NCBI GenBank assembly: GCA_946479745.1
Contig: CAMLGZ010000003.1
Span: forward strand, 186,001 to 250,000
Length of the DNA: 64,000 nt
Direction: 5' to 3'
Origin: an uncultured Pseudoxanthomonas sp.
Lineage (GTDB): Bacteria > Pseudomonadota > Gammaproteobacteria > Xanthomonadales > Xanthomonadaceae
The notes below the pieces were generated by a model. That model ran no database searches. It had not been told where the DNA came from and saw nothing but the letters and a program-made list of their open reading frames with translations. The stretch's first letter is position 1. Every line of letters begins with the position of its first letter. The position numbers were made by a program, and so were the translations under genes. Below, in pieces: positions 27,041 through 36,613 of this stretch.

Positions 27041-29482
27041 CTACTTCGCCGCAGGTACGGGCTTGACGTAGTTGCTGTCCGACTTTACCCAGATGGTCAG
27101 GCCATCCAGGTCGCGGGTCGGCGCCGGGAACAGCAGGCTGGCCAGGTAGCCGATCACGATGCACAGCATGATCGAGATGGCCAGGTAGAAGTACGGATGC
27201 ACCAGATCCATCGACCAGGCGACCAGCGTCAGCCCGATGCTGGAAGCCACGCCGATCGCCACGCCAGCCGAATTGGCGCGGCGCGTGAACATGCCCAGCG
27301 TATAGGCGCCGGCGAAACCGCCGCCCAGCAAGCCGGCCAGTTCGATGGAAACGTCGAACAGCGAATGGATATCGAAGCGCGACAGCAATAGGGCCACGCC
27401 GATGCCCAGCAGGCCGGTGGCGACCGTGGCGATCTCGGCGAACAGCACGCTCTTCTTCGGCGTGGGGTTCTTGGCGAGCTTCTCGTAGAAATCCACCGAG
27501 GCCAGCGTGGCCACGCTGTTCATGATGCTGGAGAGCGTGGCCATGGCCGCGGCGAAGATGCCGGCGATGATCAGCCCGGTCACGCCCATCGGCAGTTCGG
27601 CGGCAATGAACAGCGGGAACGTCGCGTCGATCGGCAGCAGCGGGTTCATGCGTTCGGGATTGTTCTTGTAGTAGACGAACAATGCGGTGCCGATGGAATA
27701 GAAGATGAAGCCGCCGGGAATCATGATCAGGGCGAACGCCCAGATCGACCGGCCGGCTTCCTTGTCGGACTTGGTCGACAGCGTGCGCTGCATCAGCACC
27801 TGGTCCTTGGGAAAGGTCAGCACCACGTCGAACAGCACCAGGAAAATGAAGCCCCACACCGTGGCCTTGGTCAGATCGAAGCTGAAGTCCAGCAGCTTGG
27901 TCTTGTTGGCGGCCTGCGCGATGTCTTGGAATTCGCCGAATCCGCCCTTCAAAGTCCAGATGATGAAAAGGATGGCGAAGATGGCGCCGCCCATCTTGAC
28001 GATGACCTGCACGAAGTCGGTCCAGATCACCGCCTTCATGCCGCCCATGGCGGTGTAGATGATGGTGAAGCCGCCCATCATCAGGATGCTCCACTCCACC
28101 CGGATGCCGGTAATCGTGGCGATAGCCAGCGCCGGCAGGAACAACACTACGCTCATGCGGCTGCCGATCTGCATGATGATGCACAGCGCGCTGGCCAGCA
28201 TGCGGATGGTGGGGTGGAAGCGGGTTTCCAGGTACGAGAACACCGACATCAGGTTGAGCCGGCGCAACAAAGGCACGATCCACACCGCCACGAACATCAG
28301 GCCCAGCACCGCCACCAGATTATTGGTCAGGTACTGCCAGTTGGTTTCGAAGGCCTTGGCCGGGATGGCGATGAAACTGATCGAACTGGTGTTGGCCGCG
28401 TATAGGCTCACGCCCGCCGCCCAGAACGGAATGGTGCGGCCGCCGACGAAGAAATCCGAGGTCGAGTTGCGCTTCTCGCGGATGTAGAAATAGAAACCCA
28501 TGCCGAGCATCGCGCCCAGGTAGACCACGATCACTATCCAGTCCAACCAGCGCAGCAGCAGCTTGCCGGACTGGATTTGCGTGGACTCGAAAGCGATGCC
28601 CTTGCCGTCCGCAGCAGGCCGCGCCCACAGCAGGCCGTTGTCCAATGCTGCGGTGGTGAAGACGCCTACCGCGTTGGAATCGGGCAGCGTCGCCCACGAT
28701 CCGGTGATGGTCTGGAAGGTCCGCATCTGCGGCGTACCGCTGCCATCGGCGACCAGGTAGATCACATGCGCCTGCCCGATGGCCCGCGCCGAGCCGGGCA
28801 CGATTCTGCCCGGAACCGGGCCTTTGTCCTGCCAGCCGCTGTCCGCACTCCAGCGCAGAATGCGCTCGCCGCCGGTCGCGGGCACAGTGACGAACACCGC
28901 CGAGGTCTGCGCCACCAGCGAGGTCGGCAGCGCATCGCCGGGCCAACCGGCGGATTGTTTCCATTCCGGTTTCGCTGCGGCCGACACCAGCGACAGCAAT
29001 ACCGCCTGCCCGTTCGGGCCGATGCCGGCGACGTATACGTTGTCGGCGTTGACCGCCGCGCGCGCGCCTTCGACGGCGATGGGAAGCGGCGGCAGCGGTG
29101 TGGAGGTCGGGTGTCCGTTGACCAGGCTGAGGCGTTCGACGGAATCCACCGCCACGGATTGCGCCGGCCCACGCAACAGGAAAGCGAGCTGACCGTTGCC
29201 GATCACGCTCTTCAATTCACCGCTCGCTGCCGCAGGCTTCCAGCTCAAAGCCACCCAGCTTCCACCGTCGCTATCCAGCATCCAGGCCTGCTCTGCGCCG
29301 ATCGCCAGCGGCCTGCCGTCCACCGCCGCCAGACCAATCAGAGGCTGGTCGGTTGCCAATGAGGGCAGCGCCGTGGTCTTTACCTTGGACAGGCTTTCCG
29401 CGCGTGCCGGCATCGATGATGCGGACGCCAGCAACAGCAACAGTGCCAGCAAGGCGCGCACCGGCGACGGGGAATGGCTCAT
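27041..29482 (-). CDS. Sodium:solute symporter with an N-terminal periplasmic domain
   Basis: An 813-residue protein. Residues 1-28 are a signal peptide, and residues about 30-305 are a soluble region of repeated four-stranded blocks (recurring W and GG positions) resembling a beta-propeller. From about residue 313 comes a complete SSS-family transporter with thirteen or so membrane helices, including YAANTSSISFIAIPAKAFE and GFTIIYTAMGGMKAVIWTDF. The symporter would import an organic acid or sugar with sodium; the propeller could bind or process the substrate. It overlaps the CitE-like lyase by one base (TGATG), so the two are coupled. A TTG three bases upstream is a less likely start. Confidence 0.82.
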   Translation of the reverse strand: MSHSPSPVRALLALLLLLASASSMPARAESLSKVKTTALPSLATDQPLIGLAAVDGRPLAIGAEQAWMLDSDGGSWVALSWKPAAASGELKSVIGNGQLAFLLRGPAQSVAVDSVERLSLVNGHPTSTPLPPLPIAVEGARAAVNADNVYVAGIGPNGQAVLLSLVSAAAKPEWKQSAGWPGDALPTSLVAQTSAVFVTVPATGGERILRWSADSGWQDKGPVPGRIVPGSARAIGQAHVIYLVADGSGTPQMRTFQTITGSWATLPDSNAVGVFTTAALDNGLLWARPAADGKGIAFESTQIQSGKLLLRWLDWIVIVVYLGAMLGMGFYFYIREKRNSTSDFFVGGRTIPFWAAGVSLYAANTSSISFIAIPAKAFETNWQYLTNNLVAVLGLMFVAVWIVPLLRRLNLMSVFSYLETRFHPTIRMLASALCIIMQIGSRMSVVLFLPALAIATITGIRVEWSILMMGGFTIIYTAMGGMKAVIWTDFVQVIVKMGGAIFAILFIIWTLKGGFGEFQDIAQAANKTKLLDFSFDLTKATVWGFIFLVLFDVVLTFPKDQVLMQRTLSTKSDKEAGRSIWAFALIMIPGGFIFYSIGTALFVYYKNNPERMNPLLPIDATFPLFIAAELPMGVTGLIIAGIFAAAMATLSSIMNSVATLASVDFYEKLAKNPTPKKSVLFAEIATVATGLLGIGVALLLSRFDIHSLFDVSIELAGLLGGGFAGAYTLGMFTRRANSAGVAIGVASSIGLTLVAWSMDLVHPYFYLAISIMLCIVIGYLASLLFPAPTRDLDGLTIWVKSDSNYVKPVPAAK

Positions 29483-30348
29483 CAAGACGTGCTCGTGTCG
29501 GCATCGGCCGAAGCCAGGATCGCTTCGGCCCGCTTAAGGAAGGGAAGATCGACCATGCGGCCATCGACGAGGAATGCGCCACGCCCTGCCGCACCAGCTT
29601 CGCGCGCAGCCGCGACGATGCGACGCGCCGCTGCGATTTCTTCGGCATCGGGTTGGAACGCTTCGTTGGCCAGCGTTACCTGGCGGGGGTGGATGCAGCT
29701 CTTGCCCACATAACCCAGGCGACGTGCCATGCCGGCCTCGGCGCGGAAACCATCGGCATCCTCGATGTCGGCGAAGGCCGCGTCCCAGGCGAATACGTTC
29801 GCTTCGGCCGCCGCCATGCGCATCGCATACAGCGTGGCGTGGACATTTTCCGGATCGCGGCGATCGATGCCGGAAGGCTGGAACAGGTCGGCCAGACCCA
29901 GCTGCAATCCGGCCACGCGCGGATGGGCGCACGCGATTTCGGCGGCCAGACGCAGGCCGCGCGGGGTTTCGATATTGGCCAGCAGGCCGATGGGTCGGGT
30001 GACTCCGTTGGCGGCTTCGGCCTTCTCCAACAACGCGACCGCGGCCAGCACCTCTTGCGCCGACTCGACCTTGGGCAGATTGAGCAGGTCCACACCCGCG
30101 CGCGCGACCGCAGCCAGATCGGCCGCCAGGTGCGGCGTGTCCAGTGCGTTGACCCGCACCACGACGATCTTGGCCGTCGCCAGTAGCGGGGCCGACTGTA
30201 CGAAACCGGAGACCGATTCGCGGGCTTCGCCCTTGCGTGCTTCGGGTACCGAGTCCTCCAGGTCGAAGCTCAACGCATCGGCATCGCCCGCCAGCGCCTT
30301 GGCGAACAACTCCGGACGCACCCCGGGGACGAACAGCTTGCTACGCAT
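29482..30348 (-). CDS. HpcH/HpaI-family CoA-ester lyase (CitE-like)
   Basis: A 288-residue TIM-barrel lyase of the citrate lyase beta-subunit-like group, which cleaves or forms C-C bonds in acyl-CoA esters such as malyl- or citramalyl-CoA. It shows RSKLFVPGVRPELFAKAL, the acidic metal-binding FDLEDSVP, LLANIETPRGL with the metal-binding Glu, and GKSCIHPRQV. No citrate-lyase alpha or gamma subunit is nearby, so it is a stand-alone enzyme. It is coupled to a symporter, suggesting uptake and breakdown of one organic acid. The CoA-transferase at 14371 could supply its substrate, but that link is speculative. Confidence 0.88.
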   Translation of the reverse strand: MRSKLFVPGVRPELFAKALAGDADALSFDLEDSVPEARKGEARESVSGFVQSAPLLATAKIVVVRVNALDTPHLAADLAAVARAGVDLLNLPKVESAQEVLAAVALLEKAEAANGVTRPIGLLANIETPRGLRLAAEIACAHPRVAGLQLGLADLFQPSGIDRRDPENVHATLYAMRMAAAEANVFAWDAAFADIEDADGFRAEAGMARRLGYVGKSCIHPRQVTLANEAFQPDAEEIAAARRIVAAAREAGAAGRGAFLVDGRMVDLPFLKRAEAILASADADTSTS

Positions 30349-30827
30349 CGACCATGCTCTTCATGGCGCGCAGTGTGCGGGAAACGGAAGCAAAGAAAAG
30401 TCTTCGGCGGCATATTCAGAAGAAACATTTCATTGCGGTAGCGAGATGAGAGACCACCTGGCCTTTGGCTCTGACTTTTGGCTCTGGCCTTTGATTCTGG
30501 CTTCATATCCCGTGAGAAGCGGAAAATGGGATGGGTAAACCCCGCAGGGGCGGCGCACAGGGATGTGCGCCGTTTCCGGAGGCGCAGGATGCGCCTTACG
30601 GAAATTCCCGGCCCATTTGCGAACCCAGCGGCTTTATCGCTGGGCGCGCCGTAGGGCGGCTTTCTTTTGGTTACTTTTCTTTGCCGTTCAAAGAAAAGTG
30701 ACTCGCGCAAAGCGCGAAACGCTCTTGCTTCGAAGCAAAACCAGAGCAAGATCAAGATGGATCCCAGCTTTCGCTGGGATGACGACAGAGGAGGTTCGCT
30801 TTCTGCGGCGGCGAAGCCTCGTGCTCC
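30349..30827. other. Intergenic region with interspersed repeats, no gene recognised
   Basis: The 479-base gap contains a TTTCTTTTGGTTACTTTTCT element at 30661, which folds back on TTCAAAGAAAAGTGA and is followed by a CGCGCAAAGCGCG palindrome. It also contains a copy (about 30753-30785) of the CAGCTTTCGCTGGGATGACG family found at 24739-24850. Short reading frames here are repeat-derived. Confidence 0.7.
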
Positions 30828-31847
30828 TCAACGCCTCACGTCGAAGCCACTCTCTTCCAACAACGCATTGATTGCCTCGACACCGAAGAGGTTGAAATCG
30901 CCCGGCAGCGAATGCTTCAAGCACGCCGCCGCCAGGCCGAAATGCAGCCCTTGCGCATCGTCCATGCCGGTGATCGCACCATGCAGCACGCCAGCTGCGA
31001 ATGCGTCGCCGGTGCCGATGCGGTCGACGATGGACGCCACTTCGTAAACAGGGGTGATCTGGCTGCTGCCATCGCGCCGTGCGTCGATGGCCGACAGCGA
31101 ATGGTGGTCGACGCTGTGCTGCACCCGCTGGGTCGCGGCCATACGCTGCAGTCGGGGAAATGCGGAGAACGCGGCCTCCGCCCCGGCCAGGAACCTGGCA
31201 GCGGAAGTCTCCTGCGGAAACGACTGCCCCAGCACCACCTGGATATCGCGATGGCTGGCGAACAGCAGATCGGCCTCGGCCATGATCGAGCGCAGGATGC
31301 CGGGCGCATCGCCTTGCCATGCTTCCCACAACTTGGGACGGAAGTTGCCGTCGAAAGACACCTTGACCCCGGCCGCGCGTGCGGCCCGTACCGCCTGCAA
31401 AGTGCGGTCGGCGGCCAGTTGTCCCAATGCCGGACTGACGCCCGACACATGCAGCCAGTCGGCGCCCTGCAGCAGGACCTGCCAGTCGTGGTCCCCGCCG
31501 CCCGCGCGCGCGAAGGCCGAGTCGGCGCGGTCGTAGAGCACCTCGCTGGGACGTTGAATGGCTCCCGGTGTCAAAAAGTACAGCCCCATCCGGCCAGGAG
31601 CCCGCTGGACACCGCTCGTGTCCACGCCGTGGCGGCGCAATTCCCCGGTCGCCGCTTCGCCCAGCGAATTGTCGGCGGCCACGCCGACCATGTCCGCACG
31701 ATGGCCAAATTTGGCCAGGGAAACGGCCACATTGGCCTCCGCACCACCTGTATGGACCTGCAGACAAGGCGACTGCAGCAAGAGCTGCCGGCTCGGCGCG
31801 CCCAGGCGCAGCAACAGTTCCCCGAAACAGACCACGTGTCCCCGCAT
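30828..31847 (-). CDS. kdgK: 2-keto-3-deoxygluconate kinase
   Basis: A 339-residue PfkB-family kinase. It converts 2-keto-3-deoxygluconate, the product of KduD, to the 6-phosphate for Entner-Doudoroff cleavage. N-terminal FGELLLRLGAP and the GGAEANVAVSLAKFG signature are typical of KdgK, as is the long C-terminal part. The catalytic motif is DRIGTGDAFAAG. Placement next to the pectin receptor, with a shared operator-like site between them, supports the assignment over fructokinase. The aldolase gene is not in the window. Confidence 0.88.
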   Translation of the reverse strand: MRGHVVCFGELLLRLGAPSRQLLLQSPCLQVHTGGAEANVAVSLAKFGHRADMVGVAADNSLGEAATGELRRHGVDTSGVQRAPGRMGLYFLTPGAIQRPSEVLYDRADSAFARAGGGDHDWQVLLQGADWLHVSGVSPALGQLAADRTLQAVRAARAAGVKVSFDGNFRPKLWEAWQGDAPGILRSIMAEADLLFASHRDIQVVLGQSFPQETSAARFLAGAEAAFSAFPRLQRMAATQRVQHSVDHHSLSAIDARRDGSSQITPVYEVASIVDRIGTGDAFAAGVLHGAITGMDDAQGLHFGLAAACLKHSLPGDFNLFGVEAINALLEESGFDVRR

Positions 31848-31900
31848 CCCGCCACTCCCTTATCGTCTGTCCGCCTTCCTGATTGGACTGCGGCAATGAT

Positions 31901-31912
31901 TGTCCCGGGACA
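31901..31912. promoter_or_regulatory. Perfect palindrome upstream of kdgK
   Basis: TGTCCCGGGACA is a perfect 12-base palindrome 54 bases in front of the kdgK start, in the gap shared with the divergent receptor gene. It is followed by CACCAT, which resembles the outer half of the boxes at 39645 and 46331. It may be a separate or degenerate LacI-type operator. Confidence 0.4.
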
Positions 31913-31972
31913 CACCATAGCGCCCCGGAAAGAATAGTTGTTGTTGCACCGCACACTCTGTTACGGTTTTTT

Positions 31973-31987
31973 TGACCAGCGGTGTCA
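31973..31987. promoter_or_regulatory. Predicted pectin-regulon operator 1 (kdgK/TonB receptor)
   Basis: TGACCAGCGGTGTCA. Read on the other strand with flanks it gives AAATGACACCG, an 11-base core identical to those at 39645 and 46331; the other half is degenerate. It is 100 bases upstream of the receptor start and 126 bases upstream of kdgK. The LacI protein at 45077 is the likely binder. Confidence 0.55.
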
Positions 31988-32086
31988 TTTTACTTCTGGA
32001 AAGCATCTCGAGGTGACAAAACCCGATTCGTTTCATCGCTAAAAGCCGCCATAGAGCGATACATGTGCCCTTGAGGAGGGGAACCC

Positions 32087-34939
32087 ATGCAAACTCGTAA
32101 CAACCGCCGGAAGACACCGGTTACCGTGCTCGCATTGTCGATCGCATTCGCGCTGCAGGTGAATGCCATGTCAGCAATCGCGCAGGAAGCCAGCCCGACC
32201 GATACCACCGCCGCGCCCGCCACGCCCGCCACGCCCGAAGACGTGGACACGCTGAGCACCATTACCGTCACAGGTTACAGGGCCAGCCTTGAAAAGGCGC
32301 TGGACATCAAGCGCGGCGAAGCGGGCGTGGTCGATGCGATCGTGGCCGAAGACATCGGCAAGTTTCCGGATCTCAATCTGGCCGAATCGTTGCAGCGCAT
32401 TCCGGGTGTAGTCATTACCCGCGACGCCGGTGAGGGCCGCAATATCTCGGTGCGCGGCCTGGATTCGAACTTCACCCGCGTGCGCGTCAACGGCATGGAG
32501 GCGCTGACCACCGTCGGTTCCACCGACCAGAACGGTGGCACGAACCGCGGTCGCGGTTTCGACTTCAACGTGTTCGCATCCGACCTGTTTTCGCAGTTGA
32601 TCGTGCGCAAGACCGCACAGGCCGATGTAGAGGAAGGCTCGCTGGGCGCGACCGTCGACCTGCGCACGGCGCGTCCGTTCGACTACGACGGCTTCACCTT
32701 CGCTGCCAACACGCAGCTCACTTATGGCGACATGGCGGACAAGACCGATCCCCGCATCGCCGCGTTGGTGTCCAACACCTGGGCAGACGGCAAGTTCGGC
32801 GCCTTGATGTCGTTCGCCGTATCCGAGCGCCGCACTCTCGAAGAAGGCAGTGGCAGCGGCCGTTGGGCCGGTGGCACCAGCAACGGCAGATTCAACGGCT
32901 GTCCCGCCAACCCTGCCACCACCCCTACCACCTCGCCGTTTCCCGCAGCATGCGCCGCCGACGTATATCACCCGCGTTTCCCGCGCTACACGCTGATGGA
33001 ACACGACCAGAAGCGCATGGGCGTGACCGCATCGCTGCAGTTCAAGCCGACCGATCGCACCCAGTTCTCGCTGGATGCGCTCTATTCAAAGATCGATGCC
33101 TCGCGCGACGAAAAATACATTGAAGCGATTTCCTTCAGCCGCGGTGCTTGCGCCGCCGGTGCCCCCGGCGCCGCCTGCCGCGCTGCCGGCGCCGGCGGCA
33201 AACCGGAAACGATCGTCCGCGACGGCGTTATCGAGAACGGCGCGCTGGTCTATGGCCTGTTCGACAACGTCGATATCCGCTCGGAAAGCCGCCATGACGA
33301 GTGGAACACCGTCTTTACGCAGATCGGCCTGGAAGGCGAGCACGAGTTCTCCGACAACTTCAAGCTATCCGGCAAGATCGGCACCTCCAGCTCCAAGCAT
33401 GAGAATCCGATCCAGACCACGATCATCATGGACAAGTACAACGTCGATAATTACAGCTACGACTACCGCGGCGATCCGTACAAGCCGGTACTCGATTACG
33501 GCATCGACCCGACCAGTGGCACGGGCTGGACGCTGGCCGAGATCCGTCTGCGTCCACAATACGTACAGAACGACTTCGACATCGGACAGCTGGATTTCAA
33601 CTGGAACATCAGCCCCAACTTCCGGCTGAAGGGTGGCGTGCAGGCCAAGGACTACTCGTTCTCAACCCGCGAGTTGCGCCGCGCTTCGGAGGTATCCGTG
33701 CCGGCCTTCAGCGGTGGCGGCTTCATCATTCCCTCCGACCTGACCACGCTCGCCGGCCTGAGCAGCGTCAACGGATCGCCAGGCACTTGGGTGATCCCGG
33801 ATTACCAAGCGTTCGCCAACCTGCTGGACATCTACAGCAATAGCGGGACCTTCGCTCTGGCAGAGCGTGCGGTGAACACGCGCAGCGTCGACGAAGAAGA
33901 TCGCGGCGTCTACCTGCAAGGCGATTTTTCGATGGATCTCGGCTCCATTCCCGTATCCGGCAACTTCGGCGTGCGCTATGTGCGCACCAGGCAATCGTCC
34001 ACAGGCATAGCCACCGCCAGTGGTATTCCAGTGACCTCGACTGTGTCCCGCGAATACAGCGATACCCTGCCTTCGATCAACCTGGTGGCAGAAGTCAGGC
34101 CGGACCTGCTGATCCGATTGGGCGCAGCCAAGGTCATGACCCGCCCCGGCCTGGGCAGTTTGACGCCGGGCGTCACCGTCAGCGTAGCCGGTGGTGCGCG
34201 CACGGTCAGCGGTGGCAATCCGGCCTTGGATCCGACCCGTGCGAAGACGGTCGACCTGGGCGTAGAGTGGTATTTCAACGAAGGTGCGATGCTTGGCCTG
34301 GGCCTGTTCTACAAAGACATCGAAAGCTTTATCCAGACCACGCGCTTTGTGCAGGTATATTCGGCTAGTGGCTTGCCCGCCAGCCTGCTGGAAGGCACCG
34401 GTGCCAGCGTGAGCGATGACTTCACCTTCACCGCACCGCTGAACACCCCGGGCGGCGAATTGACCGGGCTTGAAGCCAACTACATCCAGCCCTTCACCTT
34501 CCTGCCCGGCAAGTGGTCCAACCTGGGCGTGCAGTTGAATTACACCTATGTCGATTCGCAGATCCAGTACGTGACCTCCACGGGTGCGAATTCTTTCAAG
34601 GACGATCTGACCGGCCTGTCGAAGCACTCCTGGAACGCCACTGTATTCTATGAAGGCAAGCGGTTCTCTGGCCGTGTCTCGGCTACCAACCGCGACGACT
34701 ATCTGTTGCAGGTGCCGGGCACCGAAGCCGGTTTCGACACGCACGGCCAGACCGGCACCACCACCGTCGATGCATCGGTGCGCTGGAAGATCGACGACCA
34801 GTGGGAGTTGAGCCTGGAAGGCATCAACCTGACCGACGAAGTCCAGGAATCGTGGGTATCCAACTCCGCTGGCGTGCTGCCGCTGGACTACAGCGAAACC
34901 GGCCGCCAGTACCTGCTGGGCCTGCGCTACAAGTTCTGA
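32087..34939 (+). CDS. TonB-dependent receptor of the pectin locus
   Basis: A 950-residue outer-membrane receptor. Signal peptide (residues 1-34, ending AIAQ), a TonB-box-like STITVTGY, then the plug opening LEKALDIKRGEAGVVDAIVA with DIGKFPDLNLAESLQRIPGV, which is typical of the large carbohydrate-type receptors of xanthomonads and Caulobacter. A beta-barrel ending LGLRYKF follows. GAGGAGGGGAACCC precedes the ATG. With a pectate lyase immediately downstream and kdgK divergent, it probably imports oligogalacturonides or unsaturated pectin oligomers. It is likely repressed by the LacI protein through the box at 31973. Confidence 0.92.
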   Translation: MQTRNNRRKTPVTVLALSIAFALQVNAMSAIAQEASPTDTTAAPATPATPEDVDTLSTITVTGYRASLEKALDIKRGEAGVVDAIVAEDIGKFPDLNLAESLQRIPGVVITRDAGEGRNISVRGLDSNFTRVRVNGMEALTTVGSTDQNGGTNRGRGFDFNVFASDLFSQLIVRKTAQADVEEGSLGATVDLRTARPFDYDGFTFAANTQLTYGDMADKTDPRIAALVSNTWADGKFGALMSFAVSERRTLEEGSGSGRWAGGTSNGRFNGCPANPATTPTTSPFPAACAADVYHPRFPRYTLMEHDQKRMGVTASLQFKPTDRTQFSLDALYSKIDASRDEKYIEAISFSRGACAAGAPGAACRAAGAGGKPETIVRDGVIENGALVYGLFDNVDIRSESRHDEWNTVFTQIGLEGEHEFSDNFKLSGKIGTSSSKHENPIQTTIIMDKYNVDNYSYDYRGDPYKPVLDYGIDPTSGTGWTLAEIRLRPQYVQNDFDIGQLDFNWNISPNFRLKGGVQAKDYSFSTRELRRASEVSVPAFSGGGFIIPSDLTTLAGLSSVNGSPGTWVIPDYQAFANLLDIYSNSGTFALAERAVNTRSVDEEDRGVYLQGDFSMDLGSIPVSGNFGVRYVRTRQSSTGIATASGIPVTSTVSREYSDTLPSINLVAEVRPDLLIRLGAAKVMTRPGLGSLTPGVTVSVAGGARTVSGGNPALDPTRAKTVDLGVEWYFNEGAMLGLGLFYKDIESFIQTTRFVQVYSASGLPASLLEGTGASVSDDFTFTAPLNTPGGELTGLEANYIQPFTFLPGKWSNLGVQLNYTYVDSQIQYVTSTGANSFKDDLTGLSKHSWNATVFYEGKRFSGRVSATNRDDYLLQVPGTEAGFDTHGQTGTTTVDASVRWKIDDQWELSLEGINLTDEVQESWVSNSAGVLPLDYSETGRQYLLGLRYKF

Positions 34940-34961
34940 GCATTTCGTAATGCCTGCGAGA

Positions 34962-34996
34962 CCGGTCCGCAACAGTCCTTTGCTGTTGCGGACCGG
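34962..34996 (+). terminator. Strong hairpin after the receptor gene
   Basis: CCGGTCCGCAACAG, a seven-base loop and CTGTTGCGGACCGG form a perfect 14-bp stem 23 bases after the stop codon. No T-tract follows, so it may be a factor-dependent terminator or an mRNA-stabilising end that makes the receptor more abundant than the downstream lyase. Confidence 0.7.
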
Positions 34997-35145
34997 AACC
35001 GGACACGATCCCGCACGCGGTTTCCCGCACCAGCAATTCCGTCGACGCGGGCCCGCGTGCGATTTTTCTTCCGCCGCCCTCACCACGTTTCCAGGCATCA
35101 CCCGGTATCCGTCGTTCTTCCACGTGGTTTTTCCGGAGACTCCCG

Positions 35146-36489
35146 ATGAGAAACGCAACCACTATCCTGCTTGCCGGTGCACTGCTGTGCGCGTTGGCCA
35201 GTGCCGCCCAAGCGGCCGACCTCGGCCGCCAGGTACTGCCTGCCGGCGATGGCTGGGCCTCTCTGCCTTCCGCAACGCTGCCCAATGGAACTACCGGCGG
35301 TTCCGCCGCCGCACCCGCGCGCGTGCACCGTGTGCACAACCGCAACGAACTGGTCGCCGCATTGGCCTTCCCCGATGCCACGCCGAAGATCATCGAGATC
35401 GAAGGCATCGTCGATGCCAACGTCGACATCGACAACCAGCCGCTGAGCTGCGCCGACTACCAGCGCAACGACCCGCAGACCGGCACTCCGTACTCGCTGG
35501 AAGCCTTTCTGCAGGAATACGATCCCGCCACCTGGGGCCGTGTGAATCCCAGTGGTCCGCTGGAACGCGCCCGCACGGCTTCGGCAGCGGCGCAGCAATC
35601 GCGGGTGCGCATCCGCATTCCCGCCAATACCACGATCGTCGGCGTGGGCCGCCACGCACGCGTGCTTGGTGCCTGGTTCGACTTGCGTCCCAGTAGTACC
35701 AGCGGCAACACGCCGATGAACGTGATCATCCGCAATCTGGCGTTCGAGGACACCTACGACTGCTTCCCGCAATGGGCCCCGAACGACGGCAGCACCGGTA
35801 ACTGGAACTCACTGTACGACGTCATTTCGGTGCGCAATGCCACCCATGTCTGGATAGACCACAATAGCTTCGGCGACATCGCCACCGCCAACGAAACGCT
35901 GCCTGTCCATTTCGGACGTCTGTATGAAGTGCACGACGGCCTGTTGGACGTGACCAACGAATCGGACCTGGTCACCATTTCCTGGAACCGCTTCAGCAAT
36001 CACGACAAAACCATGTTGGTCGGTTCGTCGGACAGCGCCATAGCGGACCGCGGCAAACTCCGTCTCACCCTGCACCACAATCTCTTCGAGGACCTCGGCC
36101 AGCGTGTGCCGCGGGTGCGCTATGGCCAAGTGCATTTGTACAGCAATCATTACAAGCTGAGCGGCGAAGGCGCGGGGCACTACGGCTACAGCTGGGGCGT
36201 TGGCGTCGAGTCCCGGATCTATGCCGAACAGAACCATTTCCGCGTTGGCGATGCGGTGACGCCCGACCTGTTCATCGAGAGACTCAACGGTACCCGCATC
36301 TTCGCCACCGGCACTCTGCTCAACGGAGTTTCGCCGAACAGCGCGATCGATGTGGTCGCATCCTACAACGCAGTCAACGACAACAGCCTGATCGGAAATG
36401 TGGATTGGGCGCCGAGTTTGCATGGCCCCATCACTCCAGCGTCAAAAGTACCCACCTTGGTGATTCAGGGCGCCGGACCATTCAAGTAG
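35146..36489 (+). CDS. Pectate lyase, polysaccharide lyase family 1
   Basis: A 447-residue secreted lyase that cuts polygalacturonate by beta-elimination with calcium. The signal peptide ends AAQAAD (about residue 24). The parallel beta-helix carries the family motif WIDHNSFGDI (usually the vWiDH box) and a later RVPRVRYGQVHLYSN, which contains the catalytic Arg region. The length is normal for PL1. It lies 206 bases after the TonB receptor; a hairpin separates them, but the same promoter may serve both. CGGAGACTCCCG precedes the ATG. Confidence 0.92.
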   Translation: MRNATTILLAGALLCALASAAQAADLGRQVLPAGDGWASLPSATLPNGTTGGSAAAPARVHRVHNRNELVAALAFPDATPKIIEIEGIVDANVDIDNQPLSCADYQRNDPQTGTPYSLEAFLQEYDPATWGRVNPSGPLERARTASAAAQQSRVRIRIPANTTIVGVGRHARVLGAWFDLRPSSTSGNTPMNVIIRNLAFEDTYDCFPQWAPNDGSTGNWNSLYDVISVRNATHVWIDHNSFGDIATANETLPVHFGRLYEVHDGLLDVTNESDLVTISWNRFSNHDKTMLVGSSDSAIADRGKLRLTLHHNLFEDLGQRVPRVRYGQVHLYSNHYKLSGEGAGHYGYSWGVGVESRIYAEQNHFRVGDAVTPDLFIERLNGTRIFATGTLLNGVSPNSAIDVVASYNAVNDNSLIGNVDWAPSLHGPITPASKVPTLVIQGAGPFK

Positions 36490-36592
36490 CGCGCTGCCTG
36501 GCCGTCGTACACAAGCATGGCGGCGGCACGCAATCCGTTCTGACCGAAGCGGTGCAGGTCTCTCCATCCGCACCGCCACTTCGGAAACTTTG

Positions 36593-36611
36593 GAGCCCGG
36601 TCTCCGGGCTC
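36593..36611. terminator. Bidirectional hairpin between convergent genes
   Basis: GAGCCCGG, a three-base loop and CCGGGCTC form a perfect 8-bp stem just beyond the stop codon of the minus-strand carboxylesterase and about 100 bases after the pectate lyase. TTCT follows on the plus strand. It probably ends both transcripts. Confidence 0.65.
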
Positions 36612-36613
36612 TT

